Shown in pieces: positions 8,541 through 16,788 of a DNA stretch of 64,000 bases. The position numbers were made by a program, and so were the translations under genes. Within the stretch, counting starts at the first letter, position 1. Every line of letters begins with the position of its first letter. The DNA comes from Saprospirales bacterium (GTDB lineage Bacteria; Bacteroidota; Bacteroidia; Chitinophagales; Saprospiraceae): the NCBI GenBank assembly GCA_016719895.1, contig JADJYG010000019.1, positions 104,316-168,315 of the forward strand, read 5' to 3'. Under the pieces are notes generated by a model. It was not told where the DNA came from. It saw nothing but the letters and a program-made list of their open reading frames with translations, and searched no databases.

Positions 8541-10682
8541 ATGAGCCGTATCGAACAATTTCAGTACGACAACCGCATTGTCCGCGCCTTTGGGATGGCC
8601 ACCTTCATTTGGGGAGTAGTCGGGACGCTGGTAGGACTTACCCTTGCCTTCCAGCTCATTTACCCGGAACTCAACCTGAGCCAAACCGGGATTCCTTACC
8701 TCAGCTTCGGGCGCCTGCGCCCCCTGCACACGAACGCGGTCATCTTTGCCTTTATTGGCAACGGCATTTTTATGGGCGTGTATTATTCGCTCCAACGGCT
8801 GCTGAAAGCCCGTATGATAAGCGACGCTTTGTCGTGGATACATTTTTGGGGCTGGCAAGCCGTGATCTTGTGCGCAACATTCACGTTGCCCCTGGGAATT
8901 ACGACCAGCAGCGAATATGCCGAGTTGGCCTGGCCAATCGATATATTAATCACGTTGATCTGGGTAGTTTTCGGGATAAACATGTTTGGCACGATTCTCA
9001 AACGGCGGGAAAGCCACTTATATGTGGCGATCTGGTTTTACATCGCCACCTGGATCACCGTGGCGATACTCCATATCGTGCGGAGCATTGAACTGCCCTA
9101 TTCCCTGTTCGGCAGTTATCCGCTTTTTGTCGGCGTGCAGGATGCCCTCGTGCAATGGTGGTATGGCCACAACGCCGTGGCGTTCTTTCTGACCACGCCT
9201 TACCTCGGCATCATGTATTATTTTATGCCGAAAGCCGCCAACCGCCCGGTGTATTCATACAAGCTGTCGATCATTCACTTCTGGGCACTGATCTTCATCT
9301 ACATCTGGGCCGGGCCGCACCACCTGCTCTATTCCGCTTTGCCCGATTGGGTGCAATCGCTGGGCACCGTATTTTCGATCATGCTGATCGCGCCTTCCTG
9401 GGGCGGCATGCTCAACGGCCTGCTTACCCTGCGCGGCGCCTGGGACCGCGTCCGGCAGGATCCGGTGCTAAAATTCATGGTGGTGGCTGTGACGGCTTAT
9501 GGCATGGCCACTTTTGAAGGCCCGATGTTGTCGGTGAAAAGCGTCAATGCCATCAGCCATTTCACCGACTGGACGATCGCCCACGTACACGTCGGCGCTT
9601 TGGGCTGGAACGGCTTTCTGACCTTCGGCGTACTGTACTGGCTGTGGCCGCGGATGTACCGCACGCCGCTCTATTCCGTCAAACTGGCCAACATACATTT
9701 CTGGATCGGCACCCTGGGTATTATTTTCTACGCCGTTCCAATGTATTTTGCAGGCTGGACGCAAAGCCTGATGTGGAAAGAATTTACGCCCGAAGGCACC
9801 CTGGCTTGGGGTAATTTCCTGGACACCGTCACCCAGATCATGCCGATGTACGCTATGCGCGCCCTGGGCGGCACCTTGTTTTTTGTCGGCGTTTGCATTG
9901 GGGTATACAACCTGATCAAAACGGCGGGGCAAGGCTCCTTCCTGTCGAACGAAGCGGCAGAAGCTCCCGCCCGCGAACCGCGTCCCGTATCAACCGCCGG
10001 CCAATACTGGCACAGGTGGATTGAACAACGCCCGATTCAAATGTTGCTCGCAAGCGCTGTCCTGATCTCCATTGGCGGTATCGTTCAAATTATTCCGATG
10101 GTGTTTGTCGAAAGCCAGGTGCCTAAAATCTCGACGGTAAAACCCTATACACCGCTTGAACTGGCTGGACGCGACATTTATATCCGGGAAGGTTGCGTAG
10201 GGTGCCACTCCCAAATGGTCCGGCCATTCCGCAGTGAAACGGCCCGTTACGGCGAATACTCCAAATCCGGCGAGTATGTGTTCGACCGGCCTTTCCTGTG
10301 GGGCAGCAAGCGCACCGGCCCGGATCTGCAGCGCGAGGGCGGTAAATACCCCAACAGCTGGCACTACAACCACATGATCGACCCGCGCACCATGTCGCCG
10401 GGTTCCATCATGCCGCAGTACCCGCACCTCGCCGACAACGAACTCGACCTGAGTGAACTGCCGGCCAAAATATCGGCTTTACGCCGGCTCGGAACACCCT
10501 ATCCGGCGGGAATGGAAGAACGGGCCATCACCGACGCCCAACAGCAGGCGAAAAAAGTGGCCGGCAAACTCAAGGAAGAAGGAATCAAAGATGAAGGCAT
10601 GGAAACCAAGGAAATCATGGCCATCATCGCCTACCTCCAGCGCCTGGGTACCGATATCAAAGTTGAACCCGGTGGACGGTAG
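8541..10682 (+). CDS. ccoNO: cbb3-type cytochrome c oxidase, fused catalytic (CcoN) and monoheme (CcoO) subunits
   Basis: 713 residues. Residues about 1-475 are CcoN, the heme-copper catalytic subunit, with about 12 transmembrane helices and the expected histidine motifs (RPLHTNAVIF, QWWYGHNAVAFF, GPHHLLYSALPDW, DWTIAHVHVGALGW). After a linker (about 476-500) comes CcoO with one membrane anchor (about 505-525) and a c-type heme site CVGCH at 552-556; the probable axial Met lies in SPGSIMPQYPHL. The fusion is typical of Bacteroidota. The protein reduces O2 to water with proton pumping at low oxygen. The last residues (PGGR) and the TAG stop come from the GACGGTA repeat that starts at about 10672, so the native C-terminus may once have been different. 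Confidence 0.95.
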   Translation: MSRIEQFQYDNRIVRAFGMATFIWGVVGTLVGLTLAFQLIYPELNLSQTGIPYLSFGRLRPLHTNAVIFAFIGNGIFMGVYYSLQRLLKARMISDALSWIHFWGWQAVILCATFTLPLGITTSSEYAELAWPIDILITLIWVVFGINMFGTILKRRESHLYVAIWFYIATWITVAILHIVRSIELPYSLFGSYPLFVGVQDALVQWWYGHNAVAFFLTTPYLGIMYYFMPKAANRPVYSYKLSIIHFWALIFIYIWAGPHHLLYSALPDWVQSLGTVFSIMLIAPSWGGMLNGLLTLRGAWDRVRQDPVLKFMVVAVTAYGMATFEGPMLSVKSVNAISHFTDWTIAHVHVGALGWNGFLTFGVLYWLWPRMYRTPLYSVKLANIHFWIGTLGIIFYAVPMYFAGWTQSLMWKEFTPEGTLAWGNFLDTVTQIMPMYAMRALGGTLFFVGVCIGVYNLIKTAGQGSFLSNEAAEAPAREPRPVSTAGQYWHRWIEQRPIQMLLASAVLISIGGIVQIIPMVFVESQVPKISTVKPYTPLELAGRDIYIREGCVGCHSQMVRPFRSETARYGEYSKSGEYVFDRPFLWGSKRTGPDLQREGGKYPNSWHYNHMIDPRTMSPGSIMPQYPHLADNELDLSELPAKISALRRLGTPYPAGMEERAITDAQQQAKKVAGKLKEEGIKDEGMETKEIMAIIAYLQRLGTDIKVEPGGR

Positions 10683-10810
10683 ACGGTAGACGGTTGACGG
10701 TAGACGGTCGCTTTTCCCGTCTACCGTCCACCGTCCACCGTCCACCCCCGAGGTCTCGGGGTCCACCGTCCACCCCCGAGGTCTCGGGGTCAACCGTCCA
10801 CCGTCCACCG
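10672..10810. repeat. GACGGTA/GACGGTG repeat cluster with palindromes between ccoNO and ccoQ
   Basis: Heptamers of the GACGGTA/GACGGTG type run rightward from 10672 to about 10708, then, after a short loop (TCGCTTTTC), the reverse-complement words (TACCGTC, CACCGTC) continue to about 10809. Two copies of CCCCGAGGTCTCGGGG, each a 7-bp perfect inverted repeat around GT, sit inside the right half. The cluster begins inside ccoNO and provides its stop codon. It ends 9 bases before the ccoQ start. Confidence 0.85.
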
Positions 10811-10817
10811 AAAAAAA

Positions 10818-10976
10818 ATGTACAAATACCTCCTCCAATCCGTCGAAGGCATCCAGTGGTTCGCTATTGCGGCCTTACTGATCTTTTTCAGCACCTTTTG
10901 TTTTGCCCTGATTCGTGTTTTTTTCAGCAAAAAAAGCAATCTGGACAAAATGGCCCGCCTGCCTCTGGAAGACTGA
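10818..10976 (+). CDS. ccoQ: CcoQ-like small subunit of cbb3 oxidase
   Basis: 52 residues from the ATG at 10818 to the TGA at 10974-10976. There is one transmembrane helix (FAIAALLIFFSTFCFALIRV, about 15-34), then a basic segment (FFSKKSNLDKMAR) and the tail LPLED, the usual plan of the small non-catalytic CcoQ/FixQ subunit. Position between ccoNO and ccoP supports the call. It is preceded by the GACGGTA repeat cluster and followed by ccoP after 32 bases. Confidence 0.82.
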   Translation: MYKYLLQSVEGIQWFAIAALLIFFSTFCFALIRVFFSKKSNLDKMARLPLED

Positions 10977-11008
10977 ACAACACCTGGAACTCAAAATCTT
11001 ATTGAACA

Positions 11009-11962
11009 ATGAAATTTACCAAATATCTTTTCACTTTGTTTTTGCTGAGCCTGGCAGCTACTGTTTGGGGCCAGGCAGCAACGGCTCCCGCTCCCGACCC
11101 GGCTGCCGACCAGTTACCCCGCCTGATGACATATATCCTGGTCATCGCTGCGGCAGCCCTGTTCATCGTAGCGATGGTATATGTCGTTAATATCAACCAG
11201 TTTTTATACCGGCGCGTCCTGGACCTGGAAGCATCCAAATCCGGGGTGAAACTCCCGGGTGAAACGGCTGCCGCAGCCGTGCCTGTCGCCGACAGTTTCT
11301 GGACCACTTTGCGCAAAAAATATTGGGAAGACGCCGTCCCGATCGAACGCGAGCACGAAATCCTGTCGCACCACGATTTCGACGGCATTCGCGAGTTGGA
11401 TAACCGTTTGCCGCCATGGTGGGTCAATCTGTTCCTGATCACCATCGTCTGGGCGGGCATATATATGTACTATTACCACTGGGGAGGCAATGGTCCGTCC
11501 TCGACGGAGGAGTATAAAATGGAGACGGAACAGGCTCAAAAACAACAGACCGCAGCCCTGGCCGGAATAGCCAATGACGTAGACGAATCCAACGTGGTAG
11601 CCCTCACCGAAGGCGGCGCGTTGGGCGAAGGCGAGCTGATATTCAAAAATACCTGCGCCGCCTGCCATGGCCAACTGGGTGAAGGCACCGTCGGACCCAA
11701 CATGACCGACGAATACTGGGTACACGGCGGTGGTATTAAAAATATCTTTAAAACGATCAAATACGGCGTTCCGGACAAAGGCATGATCGCCTGGCAAAGC
11801 CAGCTTTCCGCCAGCGATATGCAAAAGGTAGCCTCCTACATCCTGACCCTGCAAGGCACTAACCCGCCGAATCCCAAAGCGCCCCAGGGCGAAATCTGGA
11901 AAGGCGAAGCGCCGGCCGACTCCACCGCAACACCAGCTCCTCAAACGGGGACAGGCGGCTAA
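11009..11962 (+). CDS. ccoP: cbb3-type cytochrome c oxidase subunit III (CcoP), single heme
   Basis: 317 residues. A signal-like first hydrophobic segment (about 1-22) is followed by a helix at about 43-65 and another at about 140-156 within the FixP_N motif (LDNRLPPWWVNLFLITIVWA). The single cytochrome c site is CAACH at 216-220, with candidate axial Met in DKGMIAW. Classical proteobacterial CcoP carries two CxxCH motifs; only one is present here. The C-terminus is a Pro/Ala/Thr-rich tail. CcoP passes electrons from soluble cytochrome c to CcoO. A strong hairpin terminator follows. Confidence 0.93.
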   Translation: MKFTKYLFTLFLLSLAATVWGQAATAPAPDPAADQLPRLMTYILVIAAAALFIVAMVYVVNINQFLYRRVLDLEASKSGVKLPGETAAAAVPVADSFWTTLRKKYWEDAVPIEREHEILSHHDFDGIRELDNRLPPWWVNLFLITIVWAGIYMYYYHWGGNGPSSTEEYKMETEQAQKQQTAALAGIANDVDESNVVALTEGGALGEGELIFKNTCAACHGQLGEGTVGPNMTDEYWVHGGGIKNIFKTIKYGVPDKGMIAWQSQLSASDMQKVASYILTLQGTNPPNPKAPQGEIWKGEAPADSTATPAPQTGTGG

Positions 11963-11990
11963 TCCGGCCGGAGCAACAGGATCCAAATCA

Positions 11991-12038
11991 AAAAAGCGGT
12001 CAAAGCGAATATCCATTGATTCCCTTTGACCGCTTTTT
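11991..12038 (+). terminator. Rho-independent terminator after ccoP
   Basis: AAAAAGCGGTCAAAG (11991-12005) is perfectly complementary to CTTTGACCGCTTTTT (12024-12038), with an 18-base loop. The T-run is part of the stem end. Being A/T-symmetrical, it could work in both directions. It separates the oxidase structural operon from the ccoGH unit. Confidence 0.75.
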
Positions 12039-12046
12039 CCTTGAAT

Positions 12047-12080
12047 TGACAAACATCACGCAAGGCCGTGACAGCTGTCA
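12047..12080. promoter_or_regulatory. Two FNR-like operator sites, 22 bp apart, upstream of ccoG
   Basis: TGACAAACATCA (12047-12058) and the perfect palindrome TGACAGCTGTCA (12069-12080) repeat the arrangement seen before ccoS, with identical 22-bp spacing; the first 12-mer is identical in both places. The pair sits between the ccoP terminator and the ccoG start (61 bases further), so ccoG probably has its own oxygen- or redox-controlled promoter. Confidence 0.62.
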
Positions 12081-12140
12081 TAAAACAGGCTTTGCCATCC
12101 CTGCAACTTGCACACAATTTTTATTGAAGCGCAACCTGCG

Positions 12141-13652
12141 ATGAATACCGAGCAAAAAAACTGGGACAACATTATCGAAGATACGGAAGCATTCCGCGAT
12201 CAGATTGCCACGGTTGACCACCAGGGGAAGCGGGTATGGGTCTATCCGCGCAAACCGCAGGGGCGTTTTTACAAGGCCCGCACCTGGGTGAGCCTCGCCT
12301 TCCTCGCTTTTTTTCTGATTATCCCGTTTATAAAAGTGCATGGCGAACAATTCCTCCTGTTCAATGTGCTGGAACGCAAATTTGTATTGTTCGGGTTGTT
12401 GTTCACTCCGCAGGATTTCCACCTGTTCGTGCTGGCCATGCTGACGTTTATCGTCTTTATCATTTTATTTTCGGTGGTGTATGGCCGGTTGTTCTGCGGT
12501 TGGGTTTGCCCGCAAACCGTGTTCATGGAAATGTTTTTCCGAAAAATCGAATACTGGATCGAAGGGGACGCCGGCGCCCAACGGCTGCTCGACAAATCGC
12601 CCTGGACGCCGGAAAAAATCCGGAAAAAAGCCCTGAAACACGGCATTTTTTTTTCCATCGCCGTCGTAGTTTCCAATTACTTCCTGGCCTACCTGATCGG
12701 CATGGATGAGGTCATCAAGATTATTAGCGAGCCCATGAGCGCGCATACCGGTGGATTCACGGGGATGCTGGTATTTTCCGGGATATTTTACCTCGTATTC
12801 GCTCAGTTGCGCGAACAGGTATGCACGACCATTTGTCCGTATGGCCGCCTTCAGGGCGTGTTACTGGTCAAAGAATCTATCGTGGTGGCCTATGATTACG
12901 GGCGCGGCGAACCCCGGGGTAAGCTGGTCAAGACAAAAGTACCGGCGTCCGGAGAAGCCACGGCTGCAAACCCGGACGAAAAAACCCAAATGGCTGTAGC
13001 CCAGCAGGCTGTATCCGCTGGCGATACCCGGGCGTTCGGCGATTGTATCGACTGCCGGCTCTGCATCGCCGTGTGCCCCACGGGTATCGACATCCGCAAT
13101 GGAACGCAGTTGGAATGCACCAATTGCACCGCCTGCATCGATGCCTGCGATGCTATTATGGACAAGGTAGAACGCCCCCGCGGGCTTATCCGCTATGATT
13201 CCATGACCGGTATTGAAACCGGCCGGCGCAAAATTTTCACCCCGCGGGTGCTGGGCTATACCGGCGTTTTGCTGGCGCTTTTAATCCTCGATGTGTTGCT
13301 CATCGCCAACCGGGGAATTGTAGAAACCATTATCCTGCGCTCGCCCGGCCAGTTGTACCAGCAAAAAGATGAATCCCACCTGACCAATTTATATACCTAC
13401 ACGATCATTAACAAATCTACCCAGGATTTGCCCGTTGAATTGCATTTGGTATCGCCCAAAGGCGCCATCCAGATCGTCGGACAGGCGCCGGGCATTATTG
13501 GAAAAGGCAGCAAAAAACAAGGCGCCTTTTTCGTGGAATTGCCCGCCGCCCAAATCAATAGCCGGAAAACGCCGCTGGAGATCGAAATTTTGTCGGGCGG
13601 TAAAAAAATAGACGCCATAAAAACCAACTTTATGGGGCCGGGGGGCAGATAG
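12141..13652 (+). CDS. ccoG: cbb3-type cytochrome c oxidase accessory protein CcoG
   Basis: 503 residues from the ATG at 12141; an upstream in-frame ATG (12108) would add 11 residues without family resemblance. CcoG (FixG/RdxA) is a polyferredoxin that reduces Cu(II) to Cu(I) during cbb3 assembly. Seen here: N-terminal cytoplasmic segment, helices beginning ARTWVSLAFLAFFLIIPF, the conserved GRLFCGWVCPQTVFMEMFFR, a later TTICPYGRLQ, then a ferredoxin-like domain with CIDCRLCIAVCPTGIDIRNG and ECTNCTACIDACD. A last transmembrane helix (about 370-390) leads to a C-terminal Ig-like domain. It has its own FNR-like operator pair and is followed by ccoH after 48 bases. Confidence 0.95.
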   Translation: MNTEQKNWDNIIEDTEAFRDQIATVDHQGKRVWVYPRKPQGRFYKARTWVSLAFLAFFLIIPFIKVHGEQFLLFNVLERKFVLFGLLFTPQDFHLFVLAMLTFIVFIILFSVVYGRLFCGWVCPQTVFMEMFFRKIEYWIEGDAGAQRLLDKSPWTPEKIRKKALKHGIFFSIAVVVSNYFLAYLIGMDEVIKIISEPMSAHTGGFTGMLVFSGIFYLVFAQLREQVCTTICPYGRLQGVLLVKESIVVAYDYGRGEPRGKLVKTKVPASGEATAANPDEKTQMAVAQQAVSAGDTRAFGDCIDCRLCIAVCPTGIDIRNGTQLECTNCTACIDACDAIMDKVERPRGLIRYDSMTGIETGRRKIFTPRVLGYTGVLLALLILDVLLIANRGIVETIILRSPGQLYQQKDESHLTNLYTYTIINKSTQDLPVELHLVSPKGAIQIVGQAPGIIGKGSKKQGAFFVELPAAQINSRKTPLEIEILSGGKKIDAIKTNFMGPGGR

Positions 13653-13700
13653 GAGCCCTGCGTCGTACCTTATTTCTTCAACCATACACGCCATCCTGCC

Positions 13701-14150
13701 ATGAAATTTAATTGGGGTACCGGAATTGCGCTGGTCTACGGCCTTTTTGCCTTGACCATGATTGCCGTTGTTATCCGCTCGCGGTCCTACGATCCGGGGT
13801 TGGTACAAAAAGATTATTACAACCTGGATTTGAACTACCAGGACCATTTGGAAAAAAAACAAAACGCCGCGCTGCTGAAGTCCGGCCTTAAAATCGGTTA
13901 CGACGCCGTAAAACAGGTGATCCGGGTGCAATTTCCAACCGAAACAGGCCAGCCCGACGGCTTTATCAAATGCTACCGCCCGTCTACCGTGAAAGACGAC
14001 ATGCGCCTGAAAATTCAAACCGGCCCCGAAGGGCAAATGGAAATCCCGGCTGCCCAACTCCCTGCCGGACTCTGGCGCCTGGAGGTGGACTGGCGCGCCA
14101 GTGGAATCCAATATTTTAACGAAGCGATCGTCACCGTCACCCACGCCTGA
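13701..14150 (+). CDS. ccoH: FixH/CcoH family cbb3 oxidase assembly protein
   Basis: 149 residues. One N-terminal transmembrane helix (WGTGIALVYGLFALTMIAVV) is followed by a periplasmic domain with the FixH pattern YDPGLVQKDYYNLDLNYQ and a beta-sandwich C-terminal half (LPAGLWRLEVDWRASGIQYF). FixH-like proteins stabilise or mature cbb3 oxidase. It lies between ccoG and the SafE-like transporter, the usual place in Bacteroidota, and spacing (48 and 45 bases) suggests one transcript. Confidence 0.88.
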   Translation: MKFNWGTGIALVYGLFALTMIAVVIRSRSYDPGLVQKDYYNLDLNYQDHLEKKQNAALLKSGLKIGYDAVKQVIRVQFPTETGQPDGFIKCYRPSTVKDDMRLKIQTGPEGQMEIPAAQLPAGLWRLEVDWRASGIQYFNEAIVTVTHA

Positions 14151-14195
14151 TCCGGGGCGGAGGCGGCGGCCCTCCGGGCGAACTCCACACGCATC

Positions 14196-14885
14196 ATGTT
14201 ATACACAGCCTTTTTCCTCGGACTTGCCGGCAGCCTGCACTGCGTTGCCATGTGCGGGCCGCTGATGTTGGCTGTGCCGCTCGAACATACGGCGCGCCGC
14301 CGGGCGATCGGCCGAACCCTGACCTATCAGGCCGGCCGGATTGGTATGTATGCCTTGTTGGGCTTGTTATTTGGCTTGTTGGGCAAAGGCGTGGCCCTGG
14401 CCGGATTTCAACAAGGATTATCGGTATTGGCCGGCGCCATTTTGCTCGCTGCGGCATTTTTTGCCGTGGAGTGGGAACGCGCCGCGCTGACCTTGCCGGG
14501 TATGCGGCCGTTCACCCGCTGGGTACAAACGCGTATCGGTAGCCTGATGCGCGCCTGTCCGGGCGGCGCAACGCTGGGCATCGGCATGCTCAACGGCTTG
14601 TTGCCTTGCGGACTGGTGTATGCCGCCATTGCAGGCGCTATCAGTACCGCCAGCGGATGGGAGGGCAGCTTGTTCATGGCCCTTTTCGGGCTGGGTACCC
14701 TGCCTTTGCTGCTGATGCTCGTGGGCGCAGGCCAACGATTCAGCCCGCTCTGGCGCAGACGGTTCCGGTTTGTTCAGCCGGCTTTGCTGGCACTGGCCGG
14801 ATTGCTGATTCTGTCGCGCGGGCTACACCTCGACCTGTCCCTTTTCGAGTCGGCGGTGCCCAAGGCCTTGCCGGACTGCCACTAA
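14196..14885 (+). CDS. Sulfite exporter TauE/SafE-like (DsbD_2) membrane protein, cbb3-associated
   Basis: 229 residues with about six transmembrane helices. It begins LGLAGSLHCVAMCGPLMLA and contains NGLLPCGLVYAAIAGA; these Cys-bearing, glycine-rich motifs (HC..MCGP and LPCG) mark the SafE-like/DsbD_2 family often encoded beside ccoGH. Members are thought to take part in copper or thiol chemistry for oxidase assembly, though substrates are not well established. The ATG at 14196 starts directly at the first helix. It is the last gene of the locus, followed by hairpins and a terminator. Confidence 0.85.
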   Translation: MLYTAFFLGLAGSLHCVAMCGPLMLAVPLEHTARRRAIGRTLTYQAGRIGMYALLGLLFGLLGKGVALAGFQQGLSVLAGAILLAAAFFAVEWERAALTLPGMRPFTRWVQTRIGSLMRACPGGATLGIGMLNGLLPCGLVYAAIAGAISTASGWEGSLFMALFGLGTLPLLLMLVGAGQRFSPLWRRRFRFVQPALLALAGLLILSRGLHLDLSLFESAVPKALPDCH

Positions 14886-14973
14886 AACACAGGAAGCCAT
14901 CTCAAAATGGCCTCTGACACGGCGCCGGTCCTTTTTTGACGGCGCCCAAAGAATTAAGGGTTTTTGTTTTTGC

Positions 14974-15013
14974 GCCTGCACTAGCCGTTGAACAAACGCA
15001 GTGCAGGCTTTTT
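14974..15013 (+). terminator. Terminator after the cbb3 locus, in a 344-base intergenic region
   Basis: GCCTGCACT (14974-14982) pairs with AGTGCAGGC (15000-15008), followed by TTTTT (15009-15013). Two weaker hairpins precede it: GCCAT...ATGGC near 14896-14911 and GGCGCCG...CGGCGCC around a T-run near 14920-14947. Together they close the ccoGH transcript. The rest of 15014-15229 shows no convincing gene. Confidence 0.65.
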
Positions 15014-15229
15014 AAAATCCGGCCGAAAACCCCTGGCTGGCGATAAGACATCTTCTTATATTTTTTCGGAAATTTGCGGCCGTTGGTCGCTTTTTTTATT
15101 TTATCTGGAAAAAGGTTTCCTTTTTGCGGCGCGAAATTTCACAGGCATGTTCCAACGGGGGGCTTTTTATTGCCAAAGCCGCCGGCCGCAACTGCCTGAT
15201 CTTCGAACTTCAAACTTCATTCGATACAC

Positions 15230-15775
15230 ATGGTTCCGACAAAATCGCTTTTTGCAGCAGAAGGGCTCGACGAACGCAGCCTCGATTTTTTATCCAATGC
15301 CGTTGAAAAAAACAACCTGCCCGGGTTCGATTATTTTGAGTTTAAACGGGCGGTTGCAGCGCTTTCACAAATGCAACTCGACGAGGCCACCTGCTATAAA
15401 AGCGCCTTTGCCACTGCTGCTACGGTTGGTTTGACCAAGGAAAAACTAATCGAAACCGCCGGGTATTACCGCAACGTTCTGCTCAAGGAAAAAGAACAGT
15501 TCGATAAAGCGCTGGACAGCCAAAACTCGACCAAGGTCACCTCCCGCGAGCAGGAAATAAAACGCCTGCGCGATCAAATCGACCGCCATAAAGCCGAAAT
15601 TGCCCGCCTGCAGGATGAAATGGCCGGCTATCTTACCCAGATCGACCAAGCCGAGGCATCGGTCAAACAGGAAGCCGAAAAACTGGAAAAAACCAAAACA
15701 GCCTTTGAAAAAACCCACCAGTCCGTGCTTTTACAAATCGACCGCGACGTGGAGAACATGCACAAGTACCTTTGA
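15230..15775 (+). CDS. Unknown coiled-coil protein paired with a PspA-like protein
   Basis: 181 residues, no signal peptide or membrane segment. Residues 1-85 are a globular helical region (SLDFLSNAVEKNNLPGFDYFEFKRA...). Residues about 85-181 are continuous coiled coil (EIKRLRDQIDRHKAEIARLQ). It shares no recognised family, but overlaps the next gene's region end to start (stop at 15773-15775, next ATG at 15796, or an overlapping TTG at 15772), so the two are surely co-transcribed. A partner or adaptor of the PspA-like membrane protein is a reasonable inference; the coiled coils could pair. Confidence 0.7.
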   Translation: MVPTKSLFAAEGLDERSLDFLSNAVEKNNLPGFDYFEFKRAVAALSQMQLDEATCYKSAFATAATVGLTKEKLIETAGYYRNVLLKEKEQFDKALDSQNSTKVTSREQEIKRLRDQIDRHKAEIARLQDEMAGYLTQIDQAEASVKQEAEKLEKTKTAFEKTHQSVLLQIDRDVENMHKYL

Positions 15776-15795
15776 CAGAGAAATCACAACGGATA

Positions 15796-16773
15796 ATGGA
15801 TCAAAAGTCATTTTGGCAACGCCCCGAAGGAATAGCCGGCGGTATCGCGCTGCTCGGCCTGCTGGCCGGCGGGGTATTGTTGCTCAACCGGTTTTTACCC
15901 CTGCTGATCGAACTGGCGCGAAATACCCTTTACCTCGCCGGCATGCTCGCAGCCCTGGCCCTGGTAATCTATGTGGCGCTCGACCCCAAAACGCGCAACC
16001 TGGTCTGGTACATGTACAAATCTCTGATGCGCTGGATCACCGGGATATTTGTACAGATCGACCCGATTGCCATTTTGAAATCCTATATCGAAAGCCTCGA
16101 AAAGAGCCTCCGGAACCTCAGCAAACAAATTGGCGCCCTGCGCGGCCAAATGCGCCAACTCAAAGGGATAATGGATGGCAACGCCGCTGAAATTGAAAAA
16201 AATATGGCTGTCGCCGAACGCGCCAAAAAACAAGGCGACGAAAAAAACCTGGCGCTGGCTACCCGGAAAGCCGGCCGGCTGCAGGAGGCCAATGCCAAAT
16301 ACGATGCGCTCTATCGCAAAATGGAAATTTTGTACCGCGTGCTGACCAAGATGTACGAAAACTCGGAGATCGTGCTGGAAGACACCAAAGACCAGGTTAT
16401 GCTGAAAGAACAGGAATACGAGGCCATAAAATCGAGCTATTCCGCTATCCGCTCGGCACAAAGCATTCTCCGTGGAAACCCCGACCAACGCGTCCTCTTC
16501 GACCAGGCCCTGGAGGCCATGACGGATGAGGTAAGCCAAAAAGTAGGCAATATGGAGCGCTTCATGGAAACCAGCCGCCACCTGATGGATTCGATCGACC
16601 TGCAAAACGGCGTATTCGAGGAAGAAGGCCTGCAATTACTCGAAAAATGGGAACACCAAAACCCGCTGACGGCAACCCCTTCGCAAAAGACAAAAGAAAA
16701 ACCGCTCGACCTGGGTACGCCGCCTAAAGAGATCCTCAAAGACGAAAGCGATTACCGGAAACTGTTTGATTGA
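15796..16773 (+). CDS. Membrane-anchored PspA/IM30-like coiled-coil protein
   Basis: 325 residues from the ATG at 15796. Two closely spaced transmembrane helices (about 12-33 and 41-61) are followed by long helical coiled coil. The region FVQIDPIAILKSYIESLEKS resembles the PspA signature where helix 1 leads into DP-x-x-L-x-x-x-I-x-x-x-E. The following alternation of long helices (IGALRGQMRQLKGIM..., MDGNAAEIEKNMAVAERAKK, later QAILRG and SQKVGNMERFMETSRHL) is PspA-like. PspA itself is peripheral; an added membrane hairpin is unusual. PspA/IM30 proteins form ESCRT-III-like scaffolds that protect membranes. The assignment is by pattern only. Confidence 0.6.
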   Translation: MDQKSFWQRPEGIAGGIALLGLLAGGVLLLNRFLPLLIELARNTLYLAGMLAALALVIYVALDPKTRNLVWYMYKSLMRWITGIFVQIDPIAILKSYIESLEKSLRNLSKQIGALRGQMRQLKGIMDGNAAEIEKNMAVAERAKKQGDEKNLALATRKAGRLQEANAKYDALYRKMEILYRVLTKMYENSEIVLEDTKDQVMLKEQEYEAIKSSYSAIRSAQSILRGNPDQRVLFDQALEAMTDEVSQKVGNMERFMETSRHLMDSIDLQNGVFEEEGLQLLEKWEHQNPLTATPSQKTKEKPLDLGTPPKEILKDESDYRKLFD

Positions 16774-16788
16774 GGAACGGTTGGAAGC

